Assembly (NCBI GenBank): GCA_021793495.1 | Contig: JAJYSQ010000096.1 | Location: 1 to 6,718, forward strand | Length of the DNA: 6,718 nt | Source: Actinomycetes bacterium | Lineage (GTDB): Bacteria > Actinomycetota > Actinomycetes > JAJYSQ01 | Direction of reading: 5' to 3' | Part shown: in pieces, positions 1 to 5,330 of the stretch | Layout of the letters: each line of letters begins with the position of its first letter | How positions within the stretch are numbered: the first letter of the stretch is position 1 | Notes under the pieces: generated by a model | Databases searched by the model: none | Seen by the model: the letters and a program-made list of their open reading frames with translations, nothing else | What the model was told of the DNA's origin: nothing | Made by a program: the position numbers and the translations under genes

Positions 1-39
1 CATGTCGCAAGGTTACCCAAAGTTGACAACGGCTGTCAA
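1..39 (-). promoter_or_regulatory. Candidate leaderless promoter reading off the left edge
   Basis: On the minus strand, consensus TTGACA (39 to 34) is followed by an 18-base spacer, TAACCT (15 to 10, fitting TANNNT), 6 bases, and then ATG at 3-1. TANNNT six or seven bases before a start codon is the usual layout of leaderless genes in actinobacteria. The -35 box is part of the first palindrome of the operator-like site, so a bound regulator would block it. Only the ATG of the gene is visible, so its product and even its existence are unproven. Confidence 0.45.
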
Positions 40-615
40 ACAAATGACAAACTTTGTCAACTGATGGGGGCGCCGCCCGCCGGCCACAGACCTAGGCCCA
101 GGAGCGAAGCGACAGGCGCAGCCGCCAGCCCCGGTCGTGCGGGGGCGCAGCCCCCATGCCTCCGCCTCGTACCCCGTGGCGACGGCCCGACCGGGCTGGC
201 AGTCACGGCTGACCCTTGACCCCAGCCTCTCGGCTGACAACGCCTCGACGGCGAGCGTGCTCGACGTGTCCTTCCGATCGGGCCACCGCCGCGCGACGGC
301 GATCGCGGCCAGGCCTGCCGGTCCAGCGTCGGCCCGACCCGGTCCGATCAGCCGACAGGCGACCTGCCCGACCCCCGCCGGGTGGGTAACCACCACCGGT
401 ATGCCCACGTGCTCGCCCTCGAGGACGCGTTCGGGCTCCTCGAGGACCCGGGCGCGCACGCCGTCCAGCCCGCGGCGGTCCACCCGGGCCAGCAGGACCA
501 TCGGCAGCACGCCGACCAGCACGACCGCGGCCCGGCCGGTCAGCAGCCCCAGGGCGACCGCGACCCCGGCGATGGTCGCCAAACGCCGAGCCGACGGGGA
601 GAACACCGCACGCAT
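13..615 (-). CDS. Truncated DUF58 protein, N-terminal part only (probable remnant)
   Basis: A 200-codon frame starting at ATG 615, 7 bases after moxR, with AGGTGAG upstream. Residues 1-112 fit the start of a DUF58 protein: a hydrophobic segment (about 12-44, broken near G27-R28), then EEPERVLEGEHVGIPVVV (59-76), which is the usual beta region, ending at VARRW (107-111). Full-length members are about 400 residues and carry a later Y..GD..R.I.W core and a vWA-like fold; none of that is present. From about residue 112 the likeness stops, codon choice worsens (TTG, TCA, AGG) and the frame runs through a GC hairpin and an AT-rich promoter-like stretch to TAA at 13-15, so the tail is probably not real protein. 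The other two frames on this strand give no clear continuation, so a deletion or rearrangement is likelier than a single frameshift. It would normally partner MoxR. Confidence 0.6.
   Translation of the reverse strand: MRAVFSPSARRLATIAGVAVALGLLTGRAAVVLVGVLPMVLLARVDRRGLDGVRARVLEEPERVLEGEHVGIPVVVTHPAGVGQVACRLIGPGRADAGPAGLAAIAVARRWPDRKDTSSTLAVEALSAERLGSRVSRDCQPGRAVATGYEAEAWGLRPRTTGAGGCACRFAPGPRSVAGGRRPHQLTKFVICLTAVVNFG
21..62. promoter_or_regulatory. Double palindromic operator-like site (TGACA-N5-TGTCA twice)
   Basis: Four alternating half-sites are visible: TGACA 24-28, TGTCA 34-38, TGACA 45-49 and TGTCA 55-59. Their starts are 10, 11 and 10 bases apart, about one helical turn each. They form two 15-bp palindromes offset by exactly 21 bp; the second is perfect (TGACAAA, C, TTTGTCA). 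The whole block is also symmetric about 41.5, with outer arms AGTTGACAA (21-29) and TTGTCAACT (54-62). It lies in a local GC dip: 25 of the first 60 bases are G or C. It looks like a two-dimer operator, for example for a TetR- or GntR-type regulator. A recombinase arm site is the main alternative. The protein that binds it cannot be named from here. Confidence 0.6.
141..155 (-). terminator. GC hairpin downstream of the DUF58 remnant, possible operon end
   Basis: A perfect 6-bp stem GGGGGC with a 3-base loop and GCCCCC. It lies where coding likeness has ended and before the AT-rich promoter-like stretch. There is no T-run after it on the minus strand, so it is at best an L-shaped (U-tract-free) terminator of the kind proposed for actinobacteria. 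Such palindromes are also common filler in GC-rich intergenic DNA. Confidence 0.3.
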
Positions 616-622
616 CGTGGGC

Positions 623-1591
623 TCACCTGCCGAGCGTGGCCGGCGTCGGCACCCGGTCCAGCAGGCCGGCGACCACCGCGTCCCCATCGACCCGGTGCAC
701 CCAGGCCTCGGGACGCACCGAGATCCGGTGGCCCAACGCCGGCACCGCGACGGCCTTGACATCCTCCGGCGTGACGTAGTCACGCCCGGCCAGAAGTGCC
801 TGGCCACGGGCGAGCTGGACCAGGGCCAGGCCACCCCTCGGGCTCGCTCCCACCTCCACCTGCGGGTGGCTGCGCGTCGCGACCACCAACCGGACCACAT
901 ACTCCAGCACGTCCGGATGCACCGTGACCTGCTCCAGGGACTCTCGGACCGCACGCACCCCGACCGGATCGAGCACCTGCTCCACCACCGGTGGGGACGA
1001 TCCACGGTCCAGCCGGCGCTGGAGCATCTGGGTCTCGTCCACCGGGTCGAGGTAGCCGACCCGGACCCGGAGCAGGAACCGGTCGAGCTGCGCCTCGGGC
1101 AGCGGGTACGTACCCTCCAGCTCGATCGGGTTGTCCGTGGCGATGACCACGAACGGATCGGGCAGCCGGTAGGTCGTACCGTCCACGCTCACCTGGCCCT
1201 CGGCCATCGCCTCCAGCAGCGCCGCCTGGGTCTTCGGCGGGGTGCGGTTGATCTCGTCACCGAGCAGCAGCTCGGTGAACACCGGTCCCGGGCGGAAGAC
1301 GAAGCGGGACTCCTTCTGGTCGTAGAGCATGGACCCGGTGAGGTCGGCGGGCAGCAGGTCCGGGGTGAACTGCACGCGGTGGAAGTCCAGCCCCAGGCAG
1401 GAGGCGAAGCTGCGGGCCATCAGGGTCTTGCCGAGACCAGGAACGTCCTCGATGAGCACGTGCCCGCTGGCGAGGACGCCGAGCAGGACCAGCTCGAGCA
1501 CCCGCCGCTTGCCGACCACGGCGCGCTCAACCTGGTCCAGGACGCGGGTGACCGCTTCGTGCGCCTGGTCCCGGGTCATCGTCGGCTCCAT
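623..1591 (-). CDS. moxR: MoxR family AAA+ ATPase
   Basis: A 322-residue cytoplasmic MoxR-type AAA+ ATPase of full family length; such proteins act as chaperones or insertases for metal-centre or membrane complexes with a DUF58/vWA partner. Marks are HVLIEDVPGLGKT (44-56, Walker A with K55), LLLGDEINR (108-116, Walker B D112-E113), KTQAALLEAM (120-129), ATDNP (151-155, sensor 1; the usual form is ATQNP), GTYPLPEAQLDRFL (160-173) and SPR in GASPRGGLAL (sensor 2), then a lid domain with GRDYVTPEDVKAVA. ATG 1591 is preferred because AGGAG lies 5 bases before it; ATG 1579, in an ATGA overlap with the previous stop, is also possible and would remove four residues. An extension to 1729 is Arg/Gly-rich noise. 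The DUF58 gene starts 7 bases after the stop. All catalytic residues are present, so it should be active. Confidence 0.96.
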   Translation of the reverse strand: MEPTMTRDQAHEAVTRVLDQVERAVVGKRRVLELVLLGVLASGHVLIEDVPGLGKTLMARSFASCLGLDFHRVQFTPDLLPADLTGSMLYDQKESRFVFRPGPVFTELLLGDEINRTPPKTQAALLEAMAEGQVSVDGTTYRLPDPFVVIATDNPIELEGTYPLPEAQLDRFLLRVRVGYLDPVDETQMLQRRLDRGSSPPVVEQVLDPVGVRAVRESLEQVTVHPDVLEYVVRLVVATRSHPQVEVGASPRGGLALVQLARGQALLAGRDYVTPEDVKAVAVPALGHRISVRPEAWVHRVDGDAVVAGLLDRVPTPATLGR

Positions 1592-2124
1592 CGCCTCTCC
1601 TGCCTGCTCGATCGTCCCGGCGGCCACGCCGCCGACAACCGGTCCACCACGGCCTCGACCGCGTCGAGGCCGACACCGGGGGGATCGGAGTCCCCCGTCA
1701 TCGGGCGGTCCGGGTCCACCAGCGCCCACCCCTGCTCACCGAGCAGCTCCCGGACGCCCCCGGGTCGCCCTCCCGGGGCGGCCCTGGCCACCCGGGTAGC
1801 CAGGGCGAGCAGCTCGGGGCGGGTCACCTGGTCGAAGTGGCGCCGGGAGACCGTCGACCAGCCCAGGGCGGCCGCCAGCCGACGGTAGGTCACGAAGGGC
1901 TCGTTGACGTCTCCAGGTCCGTCGTCCCGAGCGCGCACGGGGCGGAGAAGCGGTCCGAAGGACGCCCTCGTGGACACCATCCCAGCCACGGCGACCAGCA
2001 CCGAGCCCACGAGGGCATTGCGCCCCCCGCCGTCCACCCCCCCGATCACACCGGCCAGGGCCACCGCCCCGGCCCAGACGGCCGGGCGCCACCAACCGGA
2101 GCGCGTCGGCGCCGACCGGCTCAC
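1576..2124 (-). CDS. Small two-helix membrane protein conserved between DUF4129 and moxR genes
   Basis: A 182-residue protein with two short hydrophobic segments (about 14-30 and 36-52, joined by a Gly-rich turn) and a soluble C-terminal part. The C-terminal pattern RRHFDQVTRPELLALATRVA (94-113), followed by VRELLGEQGWALV (124-136), resembles the unnamed protein usually found at this spot in actinobacterial MoxR/DUF58/DUF4129 operons (F...RP.L..LA...L...LG...W.L). This is family recognition from memory, and no function is known. The GTG at 2124 overlaps the DUF4129 stop as GTGA. The 3' end overlaps the moxR start by 16 bases if moxR starts at 1591, or as ATGA if it starts at 1579. The strict overlaps suggest that it is made together with both neighbours, perhaps as part of the same membrane complex (inference). 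The last 15 residues are Arg/Ser-rich. Confidence 0.75.
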   Translation of the reverse strand: MSRSAPTRSGWWRPAVWAGAVALAGVIGGVDGGGRNALVGSVLVAVAGMVSTRASFGPLLRPVRARDDGPGDVNEPFVTYRRLAAALGWSTVSRRHFDQVTRPELLALATRVARAAPGGRPGGVRELLGEQGWALVDPDRPMTGDSDPPGVGLDAVEAVVDRLSAAWPPGRSSRQERRWSRR

Positions 2125-3038
2125 CCGGACACCGGCGCGCCGGAGGGGCCCAGACCTGCTGGCTGGTCAGCCTCCCTGGTACGGCCGGTCCCAGCCAGCA
2201 CGGCCAGCGCGGCACGCGCCCGAGCCCGAGCCGCCTCGTCGACCGGGTGCGGGCTGAACCGAGCCTCGACGAACAAGCCGGTGAGCTCGGCGACCGGGCC
2301 CTCCGGGGCGGAACGCGCGGCTCGGACCCGCTCCAGCAGCTCGGCCGGGGTGTCGGCGGCGTGGGGTCCGGTCCCCGCCTGGGCCAGCCGGGCCTCCATG
2401 GCGGCGTAGCAGGCGAGCACGGCGGCACGGGGGTCGACGATCTCATCGAGCAGCACGGCCCCGGACCGGGCCGCCTCGGCCAGGTCGGCCAGGTCGGCCT
2501 CGGCCGAGGCAGCCCGGGGCCCGGAGCCTCCTCGGGCGTACCGGGAACGCACCAACAGTGCCGCGACGGCCAGGAGGAGCAGCAGGCCCACAGCGGCCAA
2601 CGCTTGCCACTCCCGCGGTGTCAGCGACGACGGAGGCAGCGGCGGAACTCGCCCGCCCAGCGGCTTCACCCGCGCCCCGGGGCCCGGCACGGGGCGGGAA
2701 CCGAGCCCGTTGAAGGGGTGGTGACCGCCCACGATGACCAGGAGTGTGATGATCACGACCGCGACGAAGATGCCGGCCAGCGCGGGCCCGCGGCCCCGGC
2801 GCACCGGTGACGACTCCTGGACATCCTCCTCGGGAGCGGGGTGCCGGGCGAGCATCAGGACCAGCAACGCGGCGCCGACCACCGCGAGCAGGATGCCGGC
2901 GATCGTGGCCAGCGGACCGATGAACGGCCCGATCCGGGCCCGTGTGGGGTCGAGCACCAGGCGCTGGCGCGCGCCGAGGGCGAGAACCAGCAGCGCGAGG
3001 CCGGTGATCACGACGACGAGACGCCGACCGGGCGTCAC
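2121..3038 (-). CDS. DUF4129 domain-containing membrane protein of the MoxR/DUF58 module
   Basis: A 305-residue protein with four likely membrane helices at about 7-25, 43-64, 85-104 and 145-163. A Pro/Gly-rich stretch (111-140) lies between helices three and four. The C-terminal domain at 203-283 fits DUF4129: D202PRAAVLACYAAMEARLA, then DTPAEL (229-234), then LFVEARFSPHPVDEAARARARAAL (255-278). DUF4129 proteins commonly accompany MoxR ATPases and DUF58 proteins, sometimes fused to a transglutaminase domain, which is absent here. The GTG at 3038 is chosen because it overlaps the preceding stop as GTGA, places the first helix right after a short basic start, and has AGGGG about 9 bases upstream. 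A longer reading from 3122 would add Arg-rich residues that overlap the upstream gene. It is coupled at its own stop to the next gene in the same way. Its exact function is unknown. Confidence 0.88.
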   Translation of the reverse strand: MTPGRRLVVVITGLALLVLALGARQRLVLDPTRARIGPFIGPLATIAGILLAVVGAALLVLMLARHPAPEEDVQESSPVRRGRGPALAGIFVAVVIITLLVIVGGHHPFNGLGSRPVPGPGARVKPLGGRVPPLPPSSLTPREWQALAAVGLLLLLAVAALLVRSRYARGGSGPRAASAEADLADLAEAARSGAVLLDEIVDPRAAVLACYAAMEARLAQAGTGPHAADTPAELLERVRAARSAPEGPVAELTGLFVEARFSPHPVDEAARARARAALAVLAGTGRTREADQPAGLGPSGAPVSG

Positions 3039-4411
3039 TGCCAGAACCCCTGCTCGACAGCCTCCCGTACGCCCAACCCGCCGAGCACCTGGCCGTCGAG
3101 CACGGCCAGAGCGGGCCTCCACGACCCCATCTCGACCCCCTTGGGCTCGTACCGCACGGTCCAGCTGGTCTTGCGGTTGAGCTCGGCCAGGTCGAAGCCG
3201 ACCAGTCCGAGCACGGCGCGCATCCGGTCAGCCACCGTCGGTGGCGTGCCCCCGCCCACCGTCGTCGCCCAGTCGGCAGCGCACCGTGCGCACACTCCCT
3301 GGCACGTGGCGTACCGCTTGGCGATGCTCGCGTCGTCCACAGCCAGGCACAGCAACGCCCCGGTGCGGGCCACCGCGGTCCGACCGGCCCGACAGGCCCG
3401 ACAGCCGGGCGCCAGGTGCAGCCGGGCCAGCGCGGATCGTTGGCGCCTGGACGAGCGCCACGGATCACGCGGCAGCGTGGCGGTCGAGCGGGCGAACCCC
3501 GCCAGCAGCCCCTCATGGCGCCGGGCGGTCACGGTGGTCACCCACCCGCTGCCGGGCACCCCGGGCACCCCGTCGTGCGAGGTCACCAGGTCATGGTGGT
3601 GCGCTGAGCACAGCACGGCATCCTCCTCGACTGGCCTCGCCGGACCTTCCGGCCTGCGCAGCCATGCCAGGTACCGCCACTCGCCGCGGGCCCGCGCCCG
3701 GCAGAGCGGGCAGGCCGGGACGTCCAGGTCCGCCTGCAGGACACCCAGCGGGTCGGTCCCCGTCAGCTGCTCGGCCTCGGTCGACGCCAGCCGCTCGGCA
3801 GCGGCTCCCAGGCGCGCCCGGCGATCGGCGTCCTGGTCCACCCCGGTGAGCAGGTCGAACCCCCTCGACGGGTCATCCGGGTCGGTGGCCGCCAGCCGCT
3901 CGACGGCCAGCTCGGCGACCAGCACTGCGACCCGGGGCCGGGCGAGGTCCACCAGCTCGACCGTGTGCGCCAGGCACAGCCCGCCGCCCTCGCGGTAGGC
4001 CGCCAGCACCTCCGAGGAGCCCAGCATCCGGTCCAGCAGCGCCAGGAGCCGTCCGGTCGCCACCTGCTCCTGGCGGCAGAGCGGGCAGGCCCGGGCACTG
4101 CCCGCGACGACCCGCCCGGAGAGCACCCCGCGGGCCACCGGGTCGAGGACATTGCCCATCAGCCAGGCGGCCGAGTCGTCCGTGGCCAACCGGCGAAGGT
4201 GCCGCGCGCACCCCCCGCCAGCGCGGATCACCCCGCCGATCACGTCGGGCTCGGTGTGCGACTCGTTGACGAACGCGGAGACCCAGTGTCCGACCGCGTC
4301 GTCGCGGTACCGGCAGGCCGGACACCCCTGGCCGGTGACCAGCCGGACCGCATCCGCGCGGGCGTGGGTCGCGTTGATCTCGCGCCGGGCGGACCGGTCA
4401 GCGAGCACCAT
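3035..4411 (-). CDS. Four-repeat CxxC...CxxH cysteine-rich protein of unknown function (DUF6062-like pattern)
   Basis: A 458-residue, probably cytoplasmic protein with no signal peptide or membrane segment. It carries four evenly built metal-site-like units: C30-C33 with C68-H71; C109-C112 with C146-H149; C234-C237 with C268-H271; C337-C340 with C374-C377. The gap from CxxC to its partner pair is 30-34 residues, and the last unit has Cys where the others have His. This fits four zinc-ribbon or treble-clef-like sites; iron-sulfur or redox roles cannot be excluded. The C-terminus has RK(413-414)...RYEPKG(420-425).E..SW(430-431), which I recall from uncharacterised CPxC...CxxH (DUF6062-type) proteins; that link is from memory. 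The ATG at 4411 has GGGGGAG about 9 bases upstream and overlaps the DUF190 gene by 14 bases; an ATG at 4492 would add an Arg/Thr-rich shadow-like stretch. The stop overlaps the next start as GTGA, so it is coupled to the membrane gene downstream. Confidence 0.8.
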   Translation of the reverse strand: MVLADRSARREINATHARADAVRLVTGQGCPACRYRDDAVGHWVSAFVNESHTEPDVIGGVIRAGGGCARHLRRLATDDSAAWLMGNVLDPVARGVLSGRVVAGSARACPLCRQEQVATGRLLALLDRMLGSSEVLAAYREGGGLCLAHTVELVDLARPRVAVLVAELAVERLAATDPDDPSRGFDLLTGVDQDADRRARLGAAAERLASTEAEQLTGTDPLGVLQADLDVPACPLCRARARGEWRYLAWLRRPEGPARPVEEDAVLCSAHHHDLVTSHDGVPGVPGSGWVTTVTARRHEGLLAGFARSTATLPRDPWRSSRRQRSALARLHLAPGCRACRAGRTAVARTGALLCLAVDDASIAKRYATCQGVCARCAADWATTVGGGTPPTVADRMRAVLGLVGFDLAELNRKTSWTVRYEPKGVEMGSWRPALAVLDGQVLGGLGVREAVEQGFWQ

Positions 4412-4793
4412 GCGCGGGGTCTCCCCCGGCGTCCGCGGCGTAGCCGACCTGGTCCGGGTGCCGGCCGACGTAGCGGTAGACCTCCACCTCATCCATGATC
4501 ACCAGCCCCTCGACCACCACCTCGTCCAGGACTGGCAGGAAGGCGCGGATCCGCTCCTCGTCGTCGATGATCACCAGCAGCAACGGCAGCTCGTCGGCCA
4601 GCTCCAGCAGCCGCGCGGTGTGCACGTGGGTCGATGCCCCGTACCCCTCGATGCCCCGGAAGACGCTCACCCCCGCCAGGCCGGCGTCGTGTGCGCGGCG
4701 CACGATCTCCTCGTACAACGGGTGGTGACGGTAGCGATCCTCTTCGCCGATGAAGATGGACAGTCGGCAGGCAGGACCGTGCAGCCGAGCCAC
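4398..4793 (-). CDS. DUF190 family PII-like protein
   Basis: A 131-residue small soluble protein of the DUF190 family (PF02641), which has a fold related to PII signal proteins; its ligand and partner are not generally known. Family marks are [12 protein letters not shown] (10-21), [29 protein letters not shown] (24-52, with the G..G..VFRGI.G core), the H58-T59-A60-R61 segment, [14 protein letters not shown] (69-82) and [14 protein letters not shown] (95-108). The domain fills 7-109; a 20-residue tail is unlike the family. The GTG start has a perfect Shine-Dalgarno. Starting at ATG 4856 would add 21 residues rich in Arg and Pro with no family match. The last 14 bases overlap the next gene. 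In other actinobacteria DUF190 genes often sit with fluoride channel genes (crcB); none is here. The neighbours suggest it may instead tune a proton-pumping complex, which is inference. Confidence 0.92.
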   Translation of the reverse strand: MARLHGPACRLSIFIGEEDRYRHHPLYEEIVRRAHDAGLAGVSVFRGIEGYGASTHVHTARLLELADELPLLLVIIDDEERIRAFLPVLDEVVVEGLVIMDEVEVYRYVGRHPDQVGYAADAGGDPAHGAR

Positions 4794-4799
4794 GGGAGA

Positions 4800-4806
4800 C
4801 CTCCTT
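4800..4806 (-). promoter_or_regulatory. Perfect Shine-Dalgarno fixing the DUF190 start
   Basis: AAGGAGG on the minus strand ends 6 bases before GTG at 4793. It decides between this GTG and an upstream ATG at 4856, which overlaps the usp stop as ATGA but has only a weak GGGTGA in front. Confidence 0.8.
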
Positions 4807-4825
4807 CGGGGTTGGTCGGCACTGG

Positions 4826-4842
4826 CCGGCGGCAGCCGCCGG
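4826..4842 (-). other. GC-rich hairpin between usp and the DUF190 gene
   Basis: A perfect 7-bp inverted repeat (CCGGCGG, 3-base loop, CCGCCGG) lies in the 59-base gap between the usp stop and the DUF190 GTG. No T-run follows in the transcript direction, so it is not a standard intrinsic terminator. It could be an mRNA-processing or attenuation element. In DNA this GC-rich it could also arise by chance. Confidence 0.35.
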
Positions 4843-4852
4843 TGACGGATGT

Positions 4853-5302
4853 TCATACGGTCACCCGACGTGGGACGACGAGGACCGGGATGGTGCCGTT
4901 CTGGACCAGGAACGTCGCCAGCGCGCCGCCCTGGCGGGTCAGCGAGGGGTCAGCACCGGAACGCCCGATGACCATCAGGTCCAGCTGACGTCGGCGCGCG
5001 ACGTCCAGCATCGCCGAGCCCACCCCGGCGTCGGCGACGACCACCTCCAACCGCACCTCGACCCCGGGGTGGCGGGGCGCGACGCGAGCGAACTCCTGCT
5101 CCATCCGCTCGCGGTCCGCCTCGACGCCCCGGCGTTGGCCTCCGTCGGTCTCGGCGTGCCGGTGCGGCACGACCACCCCGAGGACCAGCACCTCCCCGTG
5201 CTCGGGAACCAGGTCCACCGCCGTGGCCAAAGCCAGTCGGGCATCCACCGAGCCGTCCCAGCCCACGAGCACTCTGCGGAACGGCCCACCGTGACTCATC
5301 AT
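4853..5302 (-). CDS. Universal stress protein (UspA family), single domain
   Basis: A 149-residue cytoplasmic UspA-fold protein of normal single-domain length. It begins with the typical first strand and loop [16 protein letters not shown] (residues 10-25). It ends with the nucleotide-loop pattern G113-x2-G116-x9-G126, followed by the last strand IPVLVVP (138-144). Nucleotide-binding members have Ser or Thr after the last glycine; here it is Ala127, so ATP binding is uncertain. The first of two adjacent ATGs (5302) is chosen because AGGAGG lies 9 bases before it. The gene follows the hyfB-like gene by 28 bases and precedes the DUF190 gene by 59. USPs often accompany respiratory or hypoxia genes in actinobacteria, so a role tied to energy status is plausible but inferred. 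Confidence 0.95.
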   Translation of the reverse strand: MMSHGGPFRRVLVGWDGSVDARLALATAVDLVPEHGEVLVLGVVVPHRHAETDGGQRRGVEADRERMEQEFARVAPRHPGVEVRLEVVVADAGVGSAMLDVARRRQLDLMVIGRSGADPSLTRQGGALATFLVQNGTIPVLVVPRRVTV

Positions 5303-5330
5303 CGGGCTCCACCTCCTGGTTCGTCCTCGA

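Noticed and set aside
23..51. Plus-strand promoter using TTGACA at 23-28
   Set aside because: No TANNNT-like -10 at 16-19 bases downstream, and no plus-strand gene follows.
206..240. CGGCTGAC copies at 206-213 and 231-238, near-matching CGGCTGTC at 30-37
   Set aside because: Only 8 bases with a mismatch and no regular spacing; too weak to call a repeat or attachment core.
137..1888. 583-codon open frame on the plus strand opposite moxR and DUF58
   Set aside because: Its translation is low-complexity Arg/His/Pro/Gln-rich with no family likeness, and it is antisense to a clear MoxR gene; it is a GC-bias shadow.
1736..2446. 236-codon minus-strand frame overlapping the DUF4129 and small membrane genes
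   Set aside because: Out of frame with both, Arg/Pro/Trp-rich, and both real genes there have coupled starts and membrane helices.
2477..2500. Short tandem repeat of CGGCCAGGT
   Set aside because: It codes for the ADLADLAEAA helix in the DUF4129 protein; short repeats of Ala/Asp/Leu codons are expected in GC-rich helices.
4152..4988. 278-codon plus-strand frame across the DUF190 and usp region
   Set aside because: It is antisense to two confidently recognised genes, has no good start signal and no recognisable domain.
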